This document shows positions 5,205-7,033 of a DNA stretch of 7,033 bases, one piece after another; within the stretch, counting starts at the first letter, position 1; each line of letters starts with the position of its first letter. The stretch covers positions 1 to 7,033 of the forward strand of contig DAHVFL010000250.1 of assembly GCA_027316975.1 (NCBI GenBank), written 5' to 3'. A program made the position numbers and the translations under genes. The notes under the pieces were generated by a model. That model was not told where the DNA came from. It saw only the letters and a list, made by a program, of their open reading frames with translations, and did not search any database. This DNA comes from Chloroflexota bacterium (GTDB lineage: Bacteria; Chloroflexota; Ktedonobacteria; Ktedonobacterales; Ktedonobacteraceae).

Positions 5205-6284
5205 ATGGGTAAAAAGCTTGCGGTGCTGCTCCTTACATTGATAGGGTTGACCGTGGTCTCTGGCGGCTACATTGTGGGTGGTCTTCAGGCCTACTCGCGC
5301 TATCAACAGGCAGTGGGGCAGCAGCGTTGCGGGGGGCAGAAGCCTTCGCATATTTGTGTTCAAGCCCCGGCAGAGGTATTCAGCGCCTATTACCCTTTTG
5401 ATCTGTCCACGCGTACAAACCTCTTTACGGTAACGTACAGCAGCAGCAGCCCACTTACGCTTATCATTAGCGTGGGAGTGGTTGGCTTTACCCAGGTGGA
5501 GACGCGTACTGTCACAGCTACTACTAATGCGCAATCCAGCGGTTTTACGCCAGCGCTGCTTGACCAGGCAGTGCGCAAGTCTACCAGCGATGTCACTACT
5601 TCACTCAGGGTGCGTGTGACGGATACGCGCAATACCCTGTATTATTTTAATGACAGTCCGCTACTGCTGCACGCGCACCAGTTGATGCAATGGGTAGCGG
5701 CGAACCGGCTCAAAATCGCGGCCTGGGTCACGCCGGACGATCCGATGGTCATCGCATTAGTGACAAGGGCTGCAAATCTCCTGGCCGCGCAGACTGCGCC
5801 CACGCCGCTTGCTATGATTGGCTATGCCAATCGTGCATCGCCACAGGAGGTGCGCGGCCAGGTCAATGCTATTTTCGATACTTTGCGGTTGGATTACCGT
5901 ATGCGTTATAGCCAGGAATCCGTTCCCTACAACGGGCCGGGTGATACCAGCGTGGCGCTGGAAAACATCAAACTGCCGTCTGAGATTTTGCAGCAGCGTA
6001 GCGGTATGTGTATCGAGTTGACCGTGCTGCTGGCCTCTGCTGTCGAGAAGATCGGCCTGGACGCTGAAATCGTGATTATTCCCGGCCACGCCTTTCTGGG
6101 TGTGGCGATGGCGCCGGATGATAAGCAATTTCAGTACTGGGATGGCGTGCAGGTGAACAATGGCGTTGCAGGCGCGTCGGCCAACATCTTCGCCAACCAG
6201 GAGTACAGCGCGAATGCCAGAAAAATTGTGGATACTATTCTGATTAAAGCAGCTCGCCTACAGGGCGTTGGCCCGATGGTATAA
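5205..6284 (+). CDS. Membrane-anchored transglutaminase-like protein
   Basis: A 359-residue protein with one N-terminal hydrophobic segment (about residues 4-24, after KK) and no lipobox, so a signal anchor that places the rest outside the membrane. Residues about 50-150 are rich in Ser, Thr and beta-prone stretches and look like an extracellular beta domain; I do not recognise the family. The C-terminal part is transglutaminase-like: LPSEILQQRSGMCIELTVLL with Cys269, IPGHAFLGV with His295 and QYWDGV with Asp313 form the papain-like Cys-His-Asp triad. Such domains act as proteases, peptidases or cross-linkers, and the substrate cannot be read from sequence. Cys42 and Cys51 could form a disulfide. 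I start at ATG 5205 because AGAGGGA lies 9 nt upstream; ATG 5196 is too close to it and TTG 5112 precedes the promoter. The FHA gene follows in the same direction. Confidence 0.85.
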   Translation: MGKKLAVLLLTLIGLTVVSGGYIVGGLQAYSRYQQAVGQQRCGGQKPSHICVQAPAEVFSAYYPFDLSTRTNLFTVTYSSSSPLTLIISVGVVGFTQVETRTVTATTNAQSSGFTPALLDQAVRKSTSDVTTSLRVRVTDTRNTLYYFNDSPLLLHAHQLMQWVAANRLKIAAWVTPDDPMVIALVTRAANLLAAQTAPTPLAMIGYANRASPQEVRGQVNAIFDTLRLDYRMRYSQESVPYNGPGDTSVALENIKLPSEILQQRSGMCIELTVLLASAVEKIGLDAEIVIIPGHAFLGVAMAPDDKQFQYWDGVQVNNGVAGASANIFANQEYSANARKIVDTILIKAARLQGVGPMV

Positions 6285-6323
6285 TGTCTTTCAAGAGTAC
6301 ATGAGGCAGAGAGGGATACAGCG

Positions 6324-7033
6324 ACGAGCGCGATAGATTTTCCGAACTGGTATCTGGTGGGCTGCTATGGTGGATTGGCCTGTTGCATGTGTACCATAGC
6401 AACCAATGCGCTTTATACGACATGGCGCAAGCGCGGCACGACGAGACAACTCGCCTTCGTGATCGTTAGCTGCGTCTTTTCCGCGCTCTTGCTGCTTCCC
6501 GCTATCATCTGGTATAACGCGCGTCTGAGCGCAGCCCCGGCCTCAATTGGTTTGATCGAAGCGGCCATTGCGCTGGTCTATGTGGCCTTATGGGGGTGCA
6601 TTGTACCGGTAGGGGCAACGGCTTCTTACTGCCTGTACACACAGCCGCGTGAGTCGCACACCGCGGCGCGTATGCCTCGCCATCGCGGCAAGCGCACGAC
6701 GAAGGGTAATGCGGCTGGCATCGCTAGCGCGAGACCACCACGACGCCAGCAGGGGGTGCCTGCCCCGTTTGTGTATAGCGATGATATTCCCTGGGGCTGG
6801 CTTGAGCATCGCACCGGGCGTTTCCAGGGGCAGAAGTTGGCCTTGAAACGCGCCGTTATCAGCATCGGACGCGAGGAAGACAACGAAATCTGGCTGGATG
6901 ATGAAACCTCTTCCCGTTATCACGCGGAAATCGCGTGGCAGGATGGGCGGAGCTACGTGACCGATTGCGAGAGTTTGAATGGCATTATTTTGAATGGGCG
7001 GCGTATACGCGGCTCTCTCCCCATCAATAGCGG
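6324..7033 (+). CDS. Three-helix membrane protein with FHA domain (partial, no standard start)
   Basis: The reading frame is open from the previous stop (6284) to the window edge; at least 236 codons are visible. Numbered from codon 6324, hydrophobic segments lie at about 9-31, 43-64 and 75-105. Positive residues follow the first (WRKRGTTR) and third helices, which places the C-terminal part in the cytoplasm. After a basic Pro/Arg-rich linker (about 114-150) comes an FHA domain: ISIGREEDNEIWL (Arg183), SSRYHAEI (Ser197, His200) and SLNG (Asn219), the residues that contact phosphothreonine in this family. It likely reads Ser/Thr kinase signals at the membrane. GAGAGGG (6309-6315) predicts a start at 6324, where the codon is ACG, one transition from ATG. 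Fallback starts are GTG 6357, TTG 6375 or ATG 6387, which would cut into or remove helix 1. The FHA domain is cut by the edge. Confidence 0.8.

Noticed and set aside
5037..5534. Minus-strand reading frame of 165 codons across the divergent promoter region
   Set aside because: It overlaps the transglutaminase-like gene in antisense and both promoters, has no ribosome binding site and no domain features.
6588..6923. Minus-strand reading frames opposite the FHA gene
   Set aside because: The plus-strand frame encodes membrane helices and a clear FHA motif set; the opposite frames are shadows.

Overview
The window looks like chromosomal DNA from a free-living, moderately GC-rich bacterium with many palindromic intergenic repeats. 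The SUF gene order resembles that of Bacillus (sufC-sufD-sufS-sufU), but repeat content, gene order and protein style suggest a Chloroflexota lineage, possibly Ktedonobacteria-like. That placement is inference from memory of such genomes, not a search result.

About two thirds of the window (roughly 74-4943, minus strand) is an iron-sulfur cluster assembly locus. In transcription order it runs: an Rrf2-family regulator with three conserved cysteines (4437-4943), an intergenic stretch with a perfect 27-bp inverted repeat and a possible attenuator-like leader, then sufC (ATPase), sufD (scaffold subunit), sufS (cysteine desulfurase) and sufU (zinc-dependent sulfur acceptor). SufS would take sulfur from cysteine, SufU would relay it, and the SufC-SufD complex with SufB would build the cluster. 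The Rrf2 protein would sense cluster supply and control the locus. sufB is not in the window; by analogy with Bacillus it may lie just beyond the left edge. sufC and sufD overlap by 8 nt and the sufS stop codon lies inside the sufU ribosome binding site, so translation is coupled at both junctions. sufD and sufS are separated by 126 bp holding a compound inverted and direct repeat.

The region 4944-5204 is a divergent promoter region. The regulator promoter has a near-palindrome laid over its -10 box, which fits autoregulation. A second promoter with an extended -10 drives the plus-strand genes.

The right part (5205-7033, plus strand) holds a membrane-anchored transglutaminase-like protein with a complete Cys-His-Asp triad. 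Thirty-nine bases later comes a three-helix membrane protein with a C-terminal FHA (phosphothreonine-binding) domain, cut by the window edge. The FHA gene has no standard start codon where the ribosome binding site predicts one; an ACG sits there.

I see no clearly new biological system. The points most worth checking are the regulator operator, the repeat-shaped sufD-sufS junction, the ACG start and the transglutaminase/FHA gene pair.
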